Below, piece after piece: positions 61,422-64,000 of a stretch of 64,000 nucleotides of DNA (positions are counted from its first letter, which is position 1; each line of letters starts with the position of its first letter). The stretch covers positions 1-64,000 of the forward strand of contig PDTL01000017.1 of NCBI GenBank assembly GCA_002748835.1. The letters are read 5' to 3'. Source of the stretch: Deltaproteobacteria bacterium (lineage in GTDB: Bacteria > Desulfobacterota > Desulfobacteria > Desulfobacterales > GCA-2748835). The position numbers and the translations under genes were made by a program. The notes under the pieces were generated by a model. That model saw nothing but the letters and a program-made list of their open reading frames with translations, made no database searches and had not been told where the DNA came from.

Positions 61422-62366
61422 TTAAATAGAAAAATCAACAGAAAATCCTGGCATAAAAGTCTTCCCGGATGGATTCACACGAATAATGGGTCTTAGCTTA
61501 AACCGTTTTACAGCCGTTTCAATCATTTTTTTCCGGCGGGCGTCATTGCGTTTTCGCACAGATTGCATCCCGCCGTATATATTTCCGGAATAAAAACCAA
61601 ACGCCACGGTGCCGATAACAGCACCCAGGGCCGCATGCCCGTCTTCAAACGCATCTACAGATGCCAGAATCAGCCCTGTATTCAGCAGTGCCGCTACCAA
61701 AGCATCCTGATAGCGGCCGGCATAGGCATACCCGGCACCGGGGATAAGGGATAACATCCCGCCAAGTGCAGATGATTTCCATCCGTTTTTTCCTTCTGTA
61801 TTCAGCCATTGAATCAATGCGTCCGATGTTTCCGGTTGTGCCTCAGGGGACATGCGGGTAAAGGCCTCTATGGCATTGGCAAACGGAGGCGCGTCACCCA
61901 TTTCAAGAAAGGTCCACCCCATGACATAGTAGGCCCTGTCCACTGCGCCCGGATCCGGGCGTGCGCTGACAATATTCTGTAACGCCTGAATGGCGCCGGG
62001 TCCGTCACCTAACTGCCGCCGGCAGGCGCTCAGCATATGACAGGCGCCTTCCCATCGGCCGGTCTCAGATGCCATCTCCGGAAACGCCCCAGACGCGATG
62101 CGGGAAAAGGTTGAAATTGCAAGCGGCCAGTCCCCCGCATGATACAGACTCATTCCGGCTTTAAATTCCGCAATCTTTCCCTTCACCGTATCTGGATGTA
62201 AAAATGCATATCGTTTGAACTCGGTTGCAGCGCCTCGAAAGTCGCCTTGATCATACAGAGCGGCTGCAAACGCATAGAGATTTTCATCTAGAGGCTCCGC
62301 ATGACATAAAAGCGGAATAAAAAGAAACATCGTCAGGGCATAAAAAAAACGAACACCATGCATCAC
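61422..62366 (-). CDS. Exported TPR-containing membrane protein of unknown function
   Basis: Signal peptide, tetratricopeptide-like N-terminal half, glycine-rich hydrophobic LIPGAGYAYAGRYQDALVAALLN C-terminal part. Confidence 0.7.
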   Translation of the reverse strand: MMHGVRFFYALTMFLFIPLLCHAEPLDENLYAFAAALYDQGDFRGAATEFKRYAFLHPDTVKGKIAEFKAGMSLYHAGDWPLAISTFSRIASGAFPEMASETGRWEGACHMLSACRRQLGDGPGAIQALQNIVSARPDPGAVDRAYYVMGWTFLEMGDAPPFANAIEAFTRMSPEAQPETSDALIQWLNTEGKNGWKSSALGGMLSLIPGAGYAYAGRYQDALVAALLNTGLILASVDAFEDGHAALGAVIGTVAFGFYSGNIYGGMQSVRKRNDARRKKMIETAVKRFKLRPIIRVNPSGKTFMPGFSVDFSI

Positions 62367-62761
62367 GGTTCCTCCGTATGCATCCGCTCCGGCCAGACAT
62401 AGTTTTCAAACAGCCCAGGGGTGCTGCCAAAGCATTCAGCTACCGGATCCGGAAACCGCTTTTGGCCGTTTATCATCACAGGAAACACACGGCGGATTTC
62501 GTCACGGCCGCAGCGCATCAATCGATCACAGGTCATGATCCATCCCCGGAACCCCCCAAATCGCAAGATCGCCTGCTGGGCATAGGTACGGCAGGAAGGA
62601 TGCATCACACACCGGTCCCCATCCGCCCGAGAAAGTGTCTGGGCATACAGCCCAAGGGTCAAAGAAAACGGGTCATCCCCATGCGCACCGCTTTCCGCAA
62701 CTGAACTAACGAAGAAAAAAACAAGCCAGACAAGCAGACGGCAGACAATCTTGGGCGTCAT
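62363..62761 (-). CDS. YidD-like protein with N-terminal signal peptide
   Basis: [38 protein letters not shown] fits the YidD domain; preceded by hydrophobic leader [21 protein letters not shown]. Confidence 0.8.
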   Translation of the reverse strand: MTPKIVCRLLVWLVFFFVSSVAESGAHGDDPFSLTLGLYAQTLSRADGDRCVMHPSCRTYAQQAILRFGGFRGWIMTCDRLMRCGRDEIRRVFPVMINGQKRFPDPVAECFGSTPGLFENYVWPERMHTEEP

Positions 62762-64000
62762 CGGCTGGCCACCCGCAGCACCTCTTCAATGGTCGTGGTG
62801 CCAGCCAGCACTTTGGCCAAACCATCCCGGCGCAGGGTGACCATCCCCTGTTTTTCAATCGCCTCTTGCTTGATCTGATTGCCGTCTGACGTATGCTGGA
62901 TCAGATTTCGCAGACCCGTATCCATCACCATGACTTCAAAGATACTCATCCGGCCTCGATATCCGGTGTTGATGCAGGCCTCACACCCTTTTGCCCGGTA
63001 AAGGGTCGCCCCCTTCATCTGCGCGGGGATGATACCGATTCGGGAAAGGGAAAACGCGTCCGGTGCGTATGCTTCCTTACACTTATCACACAGCACGCGC
63101 ACCAGCCGCTGGGCCACCACCGCCTTGACCGCGGAGGTCAGGAGGAAGGGTTCCACGCCAATATCGACCAGACGGGTCACGGCACTGGCAGCGTCATTGG
63201 TATGCAGGGTGGAAAAGACCAGATGCCCGGTCAAGGCAGACTGAACAGCGATCTCTGCTGTCTCCCCGTCCCGGATCTCACCCACCAGAATCACATCCGG
63301 GTCCTGCCGCACGATGGACCGAAGCCCCTTGGCAAAGGTCAGGTCAATCTTCGGATTCACCTGAATCTGACCGATACCCTTGATCTTGTATTCCACGGGA
63401 TCTTCAATGGTGATGATGTTCACGTTCGGCGAGTTCAAGTGATTTAAAATCGCATACAAGGTGGTGGTCTTCCCGCTTCCAGTGGGACCGGTCACCAGGA
63501 TGATCCCGTTGGGAAGCCGGATGAGACGCTCAAGGTCCGAACGGATTTCATCAGACATCCCGAGCTGAGACAACTCGAGCAGAGATGTGGATTTATTCAG
63601 CAATCGCAAGACCACCCGTTCGCCAAAGGTGGTGGGAACAATCGATACACGGATATCGATATCCTGGTGCCCGATGCGAACCTCCATACGACCGTCCTGA
63701 GGCAGGCGTTTTTCAGCGATATTCAGCTTGGCCATGACCTTGATCCGGGAAATCAATGACTGCTGAATCCACTTGGGCGGTGTCAGGAGGTCATACAGAA
63801 TACCATCCACCCGGTACCGGATCTTGAAGCTATCCTGAAACGGCTCGATATGAACGTCACTGGCCCGCGCCTTGATCGCCTGAGACAGGACATGGTTCAC
63901 CAGCTTAATGATCGGCGCATCGCGGGTATCGTCGAGAAGGTCGGCGGTTTCCTCGATCTCGGTGATAATACGGCTGCCGTTTTCCGCCATGTCTTCCACC
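62758..64000 (-). CDS. gspE: GspE/PulE family type II secretion/type IV pilus ATPase (N-terminus beyond window)
   Basis: [59 protein letters not shown]-terminal CxxC pairs. Confidence 0.94.
   Translation of the reverse strand, partial: VEDMAENGSRIITEIEETADLLDDTRDAPIIKLVNHVLSQAIKARASDVHIEPFQDSFKIRYRVDGILYDLLTPPKWIQQSLISRIKVMAKLNIAEKRLPQDGRMEVRIGHQDIDIRVSIVPTTFGERVVLRLLNKSTSLLELSQLGMSDEIRSDLERLIRLPNGIILVTGPTGSGKTTTLYAILNHLNSPNVNIITIEDPVEYKIKGIGQIQVNPKIDLTFAKGLRSIVRQDPDVILVGEIRDGETAEIAVQSALTGHLVFSTLHTNDAASAVTRLVDIGVEPFLLTSAVKAVVAQRLVRVLCDKCKEAYAPDAFSLSRIGIIPAQMKGATLYRAKGCEACINTGYRGRMSIFEVMVMDTGLRNLIQHTSDGNQIKQEAIEKQGMVTLRRDGLAKVLAGTTTIEEVLRVASR

Noticed and set aside
1-64000. CRISPR arrays, tRNA or rRNA genes
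   Set aside because: No regularly spaced repeats and no recognisable tRNA/rRNA sequence seen by eye; tRNAscan/CRISPR tools would be decisive

Overview
The 64 kb window is a high-GC bacterial chromosome segment. Gene content (formate-THF ligase, two corrinoid ABC importers, cobamide genes, large hybrid kinases, DUF3015/DUF4105, an in-frame-UGA ArsC-like ORF) suggests an anaerobic Desulfobacterota-type organism; this is inferred from protein content only. Main blocks: (i) an EVE protein, a decayed AAA/PD-(D/E)XK gene, an ArsC-like selenoprotein candidate missed by the ORF track, and btuFCD + fhs (0-7 kb); (ii) NYN protein, REC-HisKA-REC-GGDEF protein and a 1358-aa hybrid kinase (7-14 kb); (iii) metabolic and housekeeping genes including a bacterial cereblon-type CULT-domain protein (14-26 kb); (iv) NtrC-type two-component system, ogt, a membrane protein/CPBP protease pair, a CbiR-like protein, AI-2E transporter, topoisomerase III (26-41 kb); (v) two divergent MCPs flanking a decayed insertion-rich island with a small IS derivative and perfect palindromes (41-48 kb); (vi) a cobalamin-riboswitch-led ABC importer-cbiA-cbiC-cbiL operon (49.4-55.4 kb); (vii) an AT-rich block with a mazF/pemK fragment, two polytopic glycosyltransferases and an LTA-synthase-like protein (55.4-61.4 kb); (viii) a gspE-YidD-like-TPR operon (61.4-64 kb). 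The best hunting targets are the UGA-containing ArsC-like ORF with a hairpin just after the UGA, the CULT-domain protein, the exported YidD-like/TPR pair, and the membrane protein/CPBP pair. No tRNA, rRNA or CRISPR array was recognised. Family assignments are by eye from protein motifs; no search was run.
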